Shown here piece by piece: positions 1 to 7,565 of a stretch of 64,000 bases of DNA (its first letter is position 1; every line of letters begins with the position of its first letter). Source of the DNA: Vibrio amylolyticus. Lineage in GTDB: Bacteria > Pseudomonadota > Gammaproteobacteria > Enterobacterales > Vibrionaceae. A program made the translations under genes and the position numbers. The notes under the pieces are model-generated. The model made no database searches and was not told the origin of the DNA. It saw only the letters and a program-made list of their open reading frames with translations. The DNA is taken from positions 333,575 to 397,574 of the forward strand of contig NZ_JAJHVV010000003.1 of assembly GCF_023145695.1 (NCBI RefSeq). The letters are read 5' to 3'.

Positions 1-474
1 ACGAATGGCACTGGTCAAAATGGTAAATAAACGAATTCGAGTCAGCTCAGACTTCGTGCGATAGTCGTTGATATCGTATTTTTGGATTGTTTCGAGTTCT
101 GGCGCGTAACCTGGCTGCCCTGTTCGTAGCACAATTCTAATCGAGCTCAGGTTGAGTTTATTGCGAATTGTATTCACAAGCTGAAGCCCCGCATCTTCTG
201 TTTCCATGACGACATCAAGTAAGATGACGCTGACATCATGTTCCTGTTGAAGCACGCTTTCCGCTTCTTTTGCTGAATAGGCATGCAATATTTCTAAAGG
301 ACGCCCTTCAATAGAGAGATCGTTTAATGTTAGCTCTGTGGCAATGTGAACATCTTTGTCGTCATCGACGATGAGTATTCGCCAACATAATGTCCGAGAC
401 CGTTGGGGAATAGAATCGGAAGTATCGTCGATAACCATCAACAGCTCATCGTTTGGGCTATTTTCTGTGCTCAT
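1..474 (-). CDS. response regulator, N-terminal part (runs off the left edge)
   Basis: The reading frame opens at the ATG on the minus strand ending at 474 and stays open to base 1, so only the first 158 codons are present. After a short acidic leader comes a receiver domain: the ILIVDDD acidic pocket, then LLDVVMETED carrying the predicted phospho-acceptor aspartate. It continues into LRTGQPG and YDINDYRTKSELT. These motifs closely match the receiver part of the HD-GYP regulator at 21852-23417, so this is probably a paralogue that also continues into a DUF3369 region and an output domain outside the window. The output domain cannot be known from here. Confidence 0.85.
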   Translation of the reverse strand, partial: MSTENSPNDELLMVIDDTSDSIPQRSRTLCWRILIVDDDKDVHIATELTLNDLSIEGRPLEILHAYSAKEAESVLQQEHDVSVILLDVVMETEDAGLQLVNTIRNKLNLSSIRIVLRTGQPGYAPELETIQKYDINDYRTKSELTRIRLFTILTSAIR

Positions 475-675
475 TCAGTCCTCAATTATTGTAGTCATTC
501 AAGTACGACTAATAAAAGTAACAATAAGAATTATTAGTGAGTATAGAACTGTTTATTCTGCTCTGCAGAAAACCGATGGTATTGTTTGTAAAACACTTTA
601 TGGCGATCGCAATACACGAGAAATACGAAGGGGAAATTGAGTTTTAGTGTTTATGATTTGAAGATAAGTATCATT

Positions 676-710
676 ACCTACAGCAAGCCAGTGTGTATCT
701 TGCTGTAGGT
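676..710 (-). terminator. 12-bp perfect hairpin downstream of helicase gene
   Basis: ACCTACAGCAAG (676-687) and its exact complement (699-710) flank an 11-nt loop, just after the stop codon of the minus-strand helicase gene. There is no good T-tract on either side, so it may be an RNA 3'-end stabiliser rather than a classical intrinsic terminator. Confidence 0.5.
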
Positions 711-718
711 GGGTTTGG

Positions 719-1984
719 CTACTTAGATTGACGAGGAGATCGTGACTTTTTACTGAATTGCTTAATGCTGGTCTTGTTGTTGGTTCGACGGTTAGCTTTC
801 TTGTCTCTAGGTGCGCGTTTACTCTCACCGCTTGAAGGCTTGTCGGTGACTGGGAACTCAGCCAATGTTTGCACGGCCAAATTACGCTGAGTGTTTTTAC
901 GTATCGCTTCCAAATATCCAGTTTCACCGTGACACACCAAAGAGATAGCAAGTCCTTGTTGGCCAGCTCGTGCTGTGCGGCCTACGCGATGAACATAGGC
1001 TGTTGGATCAGAAGGAAGGTCAAAATTAATGACAACGGGCAGTTGTTCAATATGAATGCCTCGAGCTAATACGTCTGTCGCGATCAGTACTTGAATCGAT
1101 TTGTCTTTGAATTGCTCAAGTATTTGCTCACGATCTAATTGATCTTTATTGCCATGAAGGGCTGCGCACTTGATTCCCGCTTTAGCCATCTTTTTACTCA
1201 GCCCATCTGCGCTATCTTTAGCACTAATAAAGACCAAAACTTGAGACCAGTCAGATGATTGTATTTGTTGGATAAGGGCTTTGGTTTTGCTTCCTTTATT
1301 TACCAGGAAAAGTTGTTCTTCAATGTTATCCACTACCTGATTAGCTTCACCCACTTGAACATAGCTAGGTTGGTTTAGCTGACTGTTTATACGTTCACTT
1401 AACTCTGGGGGCAGCGTTGCAGAGTACATAACCGTCTGCTTTTTAGAAGGCAGCTTGCTGAGAATGGTTTGAATATCAGGCCAGAACCCCATGTCTAGAA
1501 GTCGGTCGGCTTCATCGAGTATAACGCGTTCAACCGTTTCAATAGCGAGAGTGTTAGTTTGGATAAGATCTAATAATCGTCCTGGTGTAGCAACGATAAT
1601 GTTAGGTTTTTCTTGTAGTTGCTCAACTTGCTGTTCTCGATCGACACCGCCGGAAAGTTTGATGATCTTTACATTGACTTGTTGGGCTATTGAATCAAGA
1701 TCGGAACACACTTGAGTTGCGAGTTCACGTGTAGGGACAATAATAATCGTCGTAAGGTTATCTTCATTATTTGTTTGGCTTGTTTCACCGTCAGCCAGGC
1801 ATTTTTCTACGGCAGGCAAACCGTAAGCCAGTGTTTTCCCGCTCCCTGTTTGTGCAATGGCAAGAAGATCGTCACCCTTTAAAAGCACAGGAATAGATTG
1901 TGACTGAATATCAGTAGGCACTTTGAAGGCAGAAGGTAACGCGTTAATAAGCGCTGAGCTGAGATTGAGGCTAGAGAATGACAT
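719..1984 (-). CDS. DEAD-box ATP-dependent RNA helicase (RhlE-like)
   Basis: ATP-dependent RNA unwinding, probably in ribosome assembly or mRNA turnover in the cytoplasm. The 421-residue protein carries the family motifs in order: a Q-motif region near residues 23-32, Walker A AQTGSGKT (44-51), PTRELA, TPGR, the DEAD box (157-160), SAT (188-190), then in the second RecA domain TDVLARG and HRVGRTAR. The usual ARGLD is ARGIH here, a mild deviation. The last ~40 residues are a basic, Lys/Arg/Ser-rich tail typical of RNA-anchoring extensions. A second DEAD-box gene lies at 3752-5044, so the ArsR/permease pair sits between two paralogues. Confidence 0.92.
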   Translation of the reverse strand: MSFSSLNLSSALINALPSAFKVPTDIQSQSIPVLLKGDDLLAIAQTGSGKTLAYGLPAVEKCLADGETSQTNNEDNLTTIIIVPTRELATQVCSDLDSIAQQVNVKIIKLSGGVDREQQVEQLQEKPNIIVATPGRLLDLIQTNTLAIETVERVILDEADRLLDMGFWPDIQTILSKLPSKKQTVMYSATLPPELSERINSQLNQPSYVQVGEANQVVDNIEEQLFLVNKGSKTKALIQQIQSSDWSQVLVFISAKDSADGLSKKMAKAGIKCAALHGNKDQLDREQILEQFKDKSIQVLIATDVLARGIHIEQLPVVINFDLPSDPTAYVHRVGRTARAGQQGLAISLVCHGETGYLEAIRKNTQRNLAVQTLAEFPVTDKPSSGESKRAPRDKKANRRTNNKTSIKQFSKKSRSPRQSK

Positions 1985-2090
1985 AGGCTTAACTATTTAA
2001 TGAAGCGGGAACACGAGGCGCACCTTACCATAGGCCGCGTTAACGACCTATCGGTTTTCAAGTGAACGATTTGGCTTGGTTGTTCTCGTT

Positions 2091-2459
2091 TTATTGTTGA
2101 TCACCTTTCTGTTGTTCATTTTCTTGGTTTTCATCTACGCAGCATTCATCTTGTAGAAATCCAATCACGGACTGAAGTTGGGTAAATTCAGCGACGCAGT
2201 ATAGGGTTCTTCCTTCACGACGCTGAGTAATAAGCCCAGCAGAGGCTAACCCAGAGATGTGGTGAGATAACGTTGAACCAGGGATATTCAGTGATTTTTG
2301 TAGCCCTCCAACGGCAATGCCTTGAAAACCGGCACGAATGACACTCTGAAAGATCATCAGACGGGTGGGGTGACCAAGCTCTTTTAACGCTTTTGCCACG
2401 GTATCGACATCGAGTGTTTCTGTTTTTAAGTCGTTTAGTTTCATGTTGGTGGTTTTCAA
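2091..2459 (-). CDS. ArsR-family metalloregulator
   Basis: A 122-residue winged-helix repressor. LGHPTRLMIFQSVIRAG begins the family fold (residues 28-44), and the recognition helix region reads GSTLSHHISGLASAGL (61-76). Cysteines sit at 88 and, as a vicinal pair, at 106-107 in the C-terminal tail. That arrangement suits a thiol-based arsenic or metal(loid) sensor, but the ligand is inferred. It is divergent from the permease gene at 2602, with two copies of a 20-bp dyad in the 142-bp gap. The likely role is repression of both genes, released by metal(loid) binding. Confidence 0.88.
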   Translation of the reverse strand: MKTTNMKLNDLKTETLDVDTVAKALKELGHPTRLMIFQSVIRAGFQGIAVGGLQKSLNIPGSTLSHHISGLASAGLITQRREGRTLYCVAEFTQLQSVIGFLQDECCVDENQENEQQKGDQQ

Positions 2460-2494
2460 AATTTAGTAGCCTGTAGTCAGCTGAGTTTTATTAT

Positions 2495-2514
2495 ATTTCG
2501 ATATTACTAGAAAT
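2495..2514. promoter_or_regulatory. ArsR-type operator, copy 1
   Basis: ATTTCGATATTACTAGAAAT, a dyad with ATTTC/GAAAT outer arms, lies in the divergent arsR/permease promoter region. It is nearly identical to the copy at 2544-2563, and the start-to-start distance is 49 bp (close to five helical turns), so both would face the same side of the DNA. Binding by the adjacent ArsR protein is inferred. Confidence 0.6.
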
Positions 2515-2543
2515 GTATTGATCAATCCAATGTGCAAGAGTAT

Positions 2544-2563
2544 ATTTCGATTATTCTAGAAAT
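2544..2563. promoter_or_regulatory. ArsR-type operator, copy 2
   Basis: ATTTCGATTATTCTAGAAAT is the second copy of the dyad, 38 bp ahead of the permease ATG. It differs from copy 1 at only a few central bases while both outer arms are conserved. This is what is expected of two repressor sites serving the two divergent genes. Confidence 0.6.
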
Positions 2564-2601
2564 GTAGATTTAAAGTAAGACAAACGGTAAGGTAAATAAT
2601 T

Positions 2602-3519
2602 ATGATGGGTATCGATATAAGCATGGTGAAAGAGACACTGAACATGTTCATGTTTTTGGCGGTAGAGTTAACCGTGCTATTTCTTATGATCAGTTACTTG
2701 GTGGGTGTGCTTCAGGAGTACATTCCACCAGAAAAAATTCAAAGCATTTTAAGTGGGAAGAAGGGCAAAGGTTACATTGTCGCGGGATTTTTAGGTGCGA
2801 TAACTCCGTTTTGTTCGTGCTCAACGATTCCTTTTTTGAAAGGCTTACTAAGAGCCAAAGCTGGGTTTGGCACCATGATGGTGTTTCTATTCGCTAGCCC
2901 TCTACTAAATCCAATCATAATTGGGCTATTTGCCGTGACGTTTGGTTTGAAGGTCACGGTGTTCTATTTCGTTATAGCAATGGGAGTATCGGTACTCGCA
3001 GGCTATACACTGGAAAGATTAGGATTTGAAAAGTACGTCAAACCTGAAGCCTATTTAGCGCCAGAGAAAAAAGGGTGTGGTTCGTCATGCTCGTCGAAAA
3101 AAGCGCCGATTAGCAAGTGGAAGCGAATTTGGGATACAACGTGGGCAGACTTTAAAAAAGTACTGCCTTATCTATTTGGTGGTATCGCACTTGGGTCGAT
3201 GATTTATGGGTTCATGCCAACGGAGTTTGTTGCGAGCGTAGCTAGTGAAAACAACCCGTTTGCGATTCCAGTCGCGGCTGTTATTGGGATTCCACTCTAT
3301 ATTCGTGCAGAAGCGGTGATACCTCTGAGTGCAGCATTAGCTGCGAAGGGGATGGGGTTAGGTGCGGTAATGGCATTAATCATTGGCAGTGCAGGGGCAA
3401 GCTTAACAGAAGTTATTTTGCTTAAGTCGATATTTAAAAACCAGATGATTTACGCGTTTTTAGCCGTGATTGTCTCGATGGCTATCAGTGCGGGTTATCT
3501 TTATATGATGATGTTTTAA
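2602..3519 (+). CDS. permease of the DUF318/UPF0718 (ArsP-like) family
   Basis: A polytopic inner-membrane protein of 305 residues with about eight hydrophobic segments. TPFCSCSTIPF (about residues 68-78) is the cysteine-bearing signature of this permease family, whose best known members (ArsP) export trivalent organoarsenicals. A cytoplasmic-type loop before the second half contains GCGSSCSSKK, further potential soft-metal ligands. The second half repeats the first, with IPLYIRAEAVIPL and GSAGASLTE matching the first-half pattern. Its divergence from an ArsR regulator with shared operators supports a metal(loid) or organoarsenical efflux role. The exact substrate is unknown. Confidence 0.85.
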   Translation: MMGIDISMVKETLNMFMFLAVELTVLFLMISYLVGVLQEYIPPEKIQSILSGKKGKGYIVAGFLGAITPFCSCSTIPFLKGLLRAKAGFGTMMVFLFASPLLNPIIIGLFAVTFGLKVTVFYFVIAMGVSVLAGYTLERLGFEKYVKPEAYLAPEKKGCGSSCSSKKAPISKWKRIWDTTWADFKKVLPYLFGGIALGSMIYGFMPTEFVASVASENNPFAIPVAAVIGIPLYIRAEAVIPLSAALAAKGMGLGAVMALIIGSAGASLTEVILLKSIFKNQMIYAFLAVIVSMAISAGYLYMMMF

Positions 3520-3531
3520 CGATCTATGATG

Positions 3532-3556
3532 GAGCCTATTATGTATAGGCTCTTTA
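3532..3556 (+). terminator. terminator after permease gene
   Basis: GAGCCTAT and ATAGGCTC form a perfect 8-bp stem with a 5-nt loop, followed by a short TTT. It begins 12 bp after the permease stop codon. Confidence 0.6.
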
Positions 3557-3683
3557 CGATCTGCAGTGATCGATTTAGCGTCCTAATTGATAACTTGATA
3601 TTCGAAAGCGTCACTTTAAAGTCATATTTGTCGATTTCGGTGCTGAATTAACGAAAAAAGTGCCGTTCCTATTCGTATTGCTC

Positions 3684-3689
3684 TATAAT
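3684..3689 (+). promoter_or_regulatory. candidate -10 element of the RhlE gene
   Basis: A perfect TATAAT hexamer lies 62 bp ahead of the helicase start codon. The -35 partner is weak (TGCCGT 17 bp upstream), so only the -10 box is supported. It would leave a 5' leader of about 55 nt. Confidence 0.4.
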
Positions 3690-3751
3690 CTGCCACCGTA
3701 TTTTTGGTTATGCTGTACGTGGTCGTAGCCGTTTAGTTTAGGAACATTACA

Positions 3752-5044
3752 ATGTCATTTTCATCTCAGAATTTTGCGCCAGAAATTGTGAAAGCACTTT
3801 CCGAGTGCGGCTACGAAAAACTTACCCCTGTTCAACAAAAAGCGATTCCATTTGCGCGTAAAGGTCACGATATCCTTGCTAATGCGCAAACGGGTACCGG
3901 TAAAACAGCGGCATTCTCACTGCCTATCGTTCAGCAGTTGTTGGATAAACCTAAAACGAAAAACAATCACCAAGCACGCGCACTTATTCTTGCACCAACG
4001 CGTGAACTTGCTGCTCAAATTGCTCAAAGTATTCAAGACTACATTAAATACACCTCTCTATCCGTCGCTGCAATCTATGGTGGCGTAAAAATGTCATCAC
4101 AAGTTAACAAGCTAGAAAAAGGTGTTGATGTGCTAGTTGCAACGCCTGGGCGTTTAATCGAGCATTTAGAAGAGAACAACGTATCGCTAGCAAATCTAGA
4201 GTTTCTTGTGTTTGATGAAGCAGATCGTATGCTCGACATGGGCTTCATTTCTTCGATCGAAACCATCATGGCGGGAGTCTCTACTCAGCCTCAAACCATG
4301 CTGTTTTCTGCGACTTTCTCTCCTCAGATGAACAAATTGGCTGGTGAAATCCTTAAACAACCTAAACGTGTATCTGTAGCAAAAGAGAATGTAACAGCAG
4401 ATACCATTGCTCATGTTGTATATCCCGTCGATCAAGAGAGAAAGCATGAGATGCTTTCCGAGTTGATTGGTCGTAAAAACTGGAAGCAAGTTTTGGTCTT
4501 TGTAAACTACAAAGAAACCGCAAATATGCTGCTTAAAGAGCTGAAGCTTGATGGTATCAAAGCGGTATTGTGTCATGGTGACAAAGCACAAAGTGCTCGC
4601 CGTAGAGCGCTTGATGAGTTTAAAGAAGGTAAAGCGCGTGTCATGATTGCGACGGACGTCGCTGCTCGTGGTTTAGACATTAAAGATCTTCCACACGTAG
4701 TGAACTTTGATATGCCGTTTCTAGCAGAAGATTACGTGCACCGTATTGGTCGTACAGGTAGAGCAGGGCAGAAAGGCCACGCCGTCTCTTTTGTAAACCG
4801 AGATGAAGAGCTAACCCTTCAGCAAGTTGAGCAGTTGATTGGCCATACAATCCGCCGCGTAGAGCAAGCGGGTTATGAGCCAAAAAATCGCGATGCGCTT
4901 ATTCAAAAAATGCATTCAAAGCCTGCATTTAAAAACCGCAAAACACGAACCAATAATCCATCAGATACGGACCAAGGTTCTGCTGAGAAACGTGCACGTT
5001 TGCGTAATATGATTAAGAACCGTGCTGCAGGATCTAAGAAGTAG
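3752..5044 (+). CDS. rhlE: DEAD-box RNA helicase RhlE
   Basis: A 430-residue ATP-dependent RNA helicase. Motifs are all intact: a Q-motif ending in LTPVQQKAIP (24-33), AQTGTGKT (45-52), APTRELAAQ, TPGR, VFDEAD (153-158), SAT (186-188), ATDVAARGLDI and HRIGRTGRAG. A basic C-terminal tail rich in Lys/Arg/Asn follows the helicase core. RhlE proteins act in ribosome biogenesis and cold adaptation. The gene is monocistronic, with its own promoter-like sequence and a strong terminator right after it. The rhlE symbol is by family; other RhlE paralogues are common in these bacteria. Confidence 0.92.
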   Translation: MSFSSQNFAPEIVKALSECGYEKLTPVQQKAIPFARKGHDILANAQTGTGKTAAFSLPIVQQLLDKPKTKNNHQARALILAPTRELAAQIAQSIQDYIKYTSLSVAAIYGGVKMSSQVNKLEKGVDVLVATPGRLIEHLEENNVSLANLEFLVFDEADRMLDMGFISSIETIMAGVSTQPQTMLFSATFSPQMNKLAGEILKQPKRVSVAKENVTADTIAHVVYPVDQERKHEMLSELIGRKNWKQVLVFVNYKETANMLLKELKLDGIKAVLCHGDKAQSARRRALDEFKEGKARVMIATDVAARGLDIKDLPHVVNFDMPFLAEDYVHRIGRTGRAGQKGHAVSFVNRDEELTLQQVEQLIGHTIRRVEQAGYEPKNRDALIQKMHSKPAFKNRKTRTNNPSDTDQGSAEKRARLRNMIKNRAAGSKK

Positions 5045-5080
5045 GCGTTAGCCATTACTTTTCTACAAGTTACTTTTTAT

Positions 5081-5115
5081 AAAACGCCAGTGATGTGAGT
5101 CATTTGGCGTTTTTT
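5081..5115 (+). terminator. intrinsic terminator of rhlE
   Basis: AAAACGCCA and TGGCGTTTT arms around a 15-nt loop, ending in a run of six T. It is well placed after the helicase stop codon. Confidence 0.85.
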
Positions 5116-5224
5116 GTTTGTATGCCCAAAAATTTCATCGTTTACATTTCCAATCTACTGATTAGCTGCTTTATTTATAAAAGATATAAGGATAACTAAT
5201 CAGGAAATGACAAGGAGATTCATC

Positions 5225-5461
5225 TTGAAGACAATGACTTGCAAGCAGTTAGGCGGTGCGTGTGACCTGAAATTTCATGCTGAAACATTTGAACAGATGG
5301 TCGAGATTAGCAAGCAGCATGGAATGGAAATGTTTCAAGTACACGATAATCAGCATTTGGAAGCGATGGAAAAAATCAAACAGATGATGGCCGACCCTGA
5401 AGCCATGAAAGCATGGTATGAAAGTAAAAAAGGCGAATTTGAACAACTCAGTGAAGACTGA
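5225..5461 (+). CDS. DUF1059 family small protein
   Basis: A short cytoplasmic protein recognised by its N-terminal KTMTCKQLGGACD followed by F-A-E-T-F-E-like residues, as in the DUF1059 family (function unknown). I place the start at the TTG at 5225, because an AAGGAG ribosome site sits 8 nt upstream and the family usually begins with MKT. The upstream ATG at 5207 would have no ribosome site, and the ATG at 5234 is too far from it. The C-terminal third is helical and charged (EKIKQMMADPEAMKAWYESKK). Two cysteines near the N-terminus are conserved-looking. Confidence 0.75.
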   Translation: MKTMTCKQLGGACDLKFHAETFEQMVEISKQHGMEMFQVHDNQHLEAMEKIKQMMADPEAMKAWYESKKGEFEQLSED

Positions 5462-5490
5462 ACCTTAATCACTATTGATGTTGACTAGAA

Positions 5491-5517
5491 AGCGAGGCGA
5501 TAAAGCCTCGTTTTTTG
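5491..5517 (+). terminator. intrinsic terminator of the DUF1059 gene
   Basis: GCGAGGC/GCCTCG stem with a short GATAAA loop, followed by six T. Confidence 0.85.
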
Positions 5518-5686
5518 TGAGCAGTTATTAACTTGTCAGTTACATTTTTAGGCATTCAATAGGAACTAGAATATTGTCTATGCAGCTTTAGTTGTTTATC
5601 TTAGATAACAATAAAATAACAAGTCGTATCTACAATTGTTATTCACTCTTATGAACAAGGTTTATTTAATTAACAGGATGTTACTT

Positions 5687-6091
5687 ATGAATGAACAAGT
5701 TAAAGCTAAGTTCGACTCATATCCTGAAGGCGTCATCCCAAAAATGCTAGAACTAAGAGAGGCGATCATCAATGTCATTGAAGAGTGTGAGTTTTCAGAC
5801 TATGAAGAGACACTGAAATGGGGTGAGCCCAGTTACTTAGTAGAAGGGGGCAGTACCGTTCGTATTGACTGGAAAGCTAAGTCTCCAGATCAGTACTACG
5901 TATTTTTTAACTGCAAAACTAAGTTAGTGGACACTTTTCGTGAGTTATATACCGATGATCTGGTGTTTGAGGGTAATAGAGCCATAGTGTTGAACCTAAA
6001 GCAGTCGTTCCCGGTTGAAGAAGTAAGGCACTGCATCGAGTTGTCGTTACGATATCAAAGTATCAAAAATCTACCATTATTGGGTGCGTAA
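5687..6091 (+). CDS. DUF1801 (YdhG-like) domain protein
   Basis: A 134-residue soluble protein with the pattern of the DUF1801 family: LREAIINVIEECEFSDYEETLKWGEPSY, then a beta-rich middle (VRIDWKAKSPDQYYVFFNCKT). Members are small single-domain proteins related to the frataxin-like YdhG fold; their function is unsettled. An earlier in-frame ATG exists at 5636, but the ATG at 5687 has an AGGA site 8 nt upstream and starts the conserved region, so I use it. It stands alone between two unrelated small genes. Confidence 0.75.
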   Translation: MNEQVKAKFDSYPEGVIPKMLELREAIINVIEECEFSDYEETLKWGEPSYLVEGGSTVRIDWKAKSPDQYYVFFNCKTKLVDTFRELYTDDLVFEGNRAIVLNLKQSFPVEEVRHCIELSLRYQSIKNLPLLGA

Positions 6092-6227
6092 TTTAGGTAA
6101 GGTTACGAAGCAGATCGTTTAAAAATGCGCTGAAATAGTTAGGTCGTTCGCATTTTTAATTCAATAGGCTCTATCCTAATCTAGGTATGGTTATATTGAG
6201 GTGTTTTGAACAACTTGTGGAGCATGC

Positions 6228-6473
6228 ATGGGCTCTGAAACATCAATGGCCATCTCTAGTTATCTTGGCTTTTTAATTTTACTTCTTGTCTCATATCCTT
6301 TTGTAATTGTTGGGATTTGTGTCGCAGTTTTTGATAAACGTAAACATAATCCTTTGATTCTTCGTTTTAGTCTTTTTTGGGGAGTGATTGTGTTGGGCCT
6401 TCTAACTATGCACTTGCAAACAGAGGTCATATACGGTGAGGAGATTATTGAGCAACTAAATAATCTCGAATAG
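6228..6473 (+). CDS. small membrane protein, unknown
   Basis: 81 residues with two hydrophobic helices (about residues 10-34 and 45-62) separated by the basic loop FDKRKHN, so both ends are probably outside and the loop inside by the positive-inside rule. A GGAG site precedes the ATG by about 5 nt. I do not recognise the family. It lies 36 bp ahead of the tautomerase/HAD pair and may be co-transcribed with it. Confidence 0.6.
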   Translation: MGSETSMAISSYLGFLILLLVSYPFVIVGICVAVFDKRKHNPLILRFSLFWGVIVLGLLTMHLQTEVIYGEEIIEQLNNLE

Positions 6474-6509
6474 ACCGTTCTTAATCATCAACTAAATAAA
6501 GGATTAACC

Positions 6510-6896
6510 ATGATTGTTGTTTATGGAATAAGCGAACACTTGAATCCAATTAAGACGTCATTATCAGATGCAATCCACTCTAGTATGTTGGAGGTTCTTG
6601 GAATACCAGAAGGAAAAAGAGCGCATCGTTTTATTCCTATGGATAAAAGCGATTTCTTTTATCCTAGTGACCGAAGTGAAGCCTACACAGTTATTGAAGT
6701 AAATATGATGATGGGCCGTCAAAGAGAAACTAAGAAAGCCCTTATCAAATCTTTGTTTGAAGTAATTGAAGCGAAAGTCGGTATCGATCCAACTGATGTG
6801 GAAATTACCATAAAAGAGCAGCCTGCACACTGCTGGGGGTTCCGTGGAATGACGGGTGATGAAGTTCAAGACTTAAGGTATAGCGTGAATGTGTAA
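6510..6896 (+). CDS. tautomerase-superfamily protein without Pro-1
   Basis: A 128-residue protein of the Tautomerase_2/MIF-like fold, recognised from RAHRFIPMDKSDFFYP, the middle TVIEVNMMMGRQRETKKALIK and the ending DVEITIKEQPAHCWGFRGMTGDE. Classical tautomerases begin with a catalytic proline directly after the initiator Met; this one begins Met-Ile-Val-Val. I believe the missing Pro-1 is shared by this subfamily (from memory), so its chemistry is uncertain. The start is well fixed by an AAAGGA site. The gene overlaps the next one by 8 bp, implying translational coupling. Confidence 0.75.
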   Translation: MIVVYGISEHLNPIKTSLSDAIHSSMLEVLGIPEGKRAHRFIPMDKSDFFYPSDRSEAYTVIEVNMMMGRQRETKKALIKSLFEVIEAKVGIDPTDVEITIKEQPAHCWGFRGMTGDEVQDLRYSVNV

Positions 6897-7380
6897 AGGT
6901 ACTACACCCGTTAAAGTTTACCTTTTCGATTGGGGGGATACGCTAATGGTGGATTTCCCCAACCAGAAAGGAAAAATGTGTGACTGGAATTACGTAGAAG
7001 CAGTTGAGGGGGCGCAACAAGCTTTATCAACAATCGCGCAACACAGCCATGTTTATATTGCTACTAGCGCAGATGATTCGTCAGAGTTAGATATCAAGCG
7101 TGCTTTCCAACGAGTAGAGCTAGATAAATATATATCAGGTTACTTCTGTAAGGTTAACTTAGGGATTGCTAAAGGATCAGCAGAGTTTTATTTGGAAATT
7201 GTTAAGAGAATTGGTTTAAAGCCTAATCAAGTGGTTATGGTTGGAGACACCGTCAATAAAGATATTCAACCCGCTATTCAAGCTGGCCTATCCGCAATAT
7301 GGTTTAATCCTTTACGAGCTGACAGCGAACTCTCTCAAAATGTTGAACAAATTACGTCTCTTACCGATCTCATTCAGTAG
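6889..7380 (+). CDS. HAD-superfamily hydrolase
   Basis: A 163-residue phosphatase-type HAD protein. Motif I is FDWGDTL (nucleophile Asp14, second Asp17), motif II is in YIATSAD, and the C-terminal acidic motif is VMVGDTVNKDI. After that, QPAIQAGLSAIWFNP is typical of the family. The cap is small. The ATG overlaps the end of the tautomerase gene, so the two are co-translated. The substrate cannot be told from sequence. Confidence 0.85.
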   Translation: MCKGTTPVKVYLFDWGDTLMVDFPNQKGKMCDWNYVEAVEGAQQALSTIAQHSHVYIATSADDSSELDIKRAFQRVELDKYISGYFCKVNLGIAKGSAEFYLEIVKRIGLKPNQVVMVGDTVNKDIQPAIQAGLSAIWFNPLRADSELSQNVEQITSLTDLIQ

Positions 7381-7441
7381 CACTTCGCATGAATTCATTC
7401 GCTCAAGTGTGTTTTATTTTTGACTTTTTTAAATAGCGAAA

Positions 7442-7482
7442 GCCCATGTAACTAGAAAGCGATTGCCCTTTTCTAGTTCATG
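7442..7482. terminator. bidirectional terminator between HAD and GH5 genes
   Basis: GCCCATG and CATGGGC arms extend inward through AACTAGAAA/TTTCTAGTT into a long, almost perfect stem, with GATTTTT on the right and a T-rich stretch on the minus strand as well. It serves two convergent genes. Confidence 0.8.
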
Positions 7483-7565
7483 GGCGATTTTTACCATCAG
7501 TTTGTCCTCAATGACGATAAGCGTGACATCAACCAATAGCATGTAGAGTCATTAGATGATGAATA

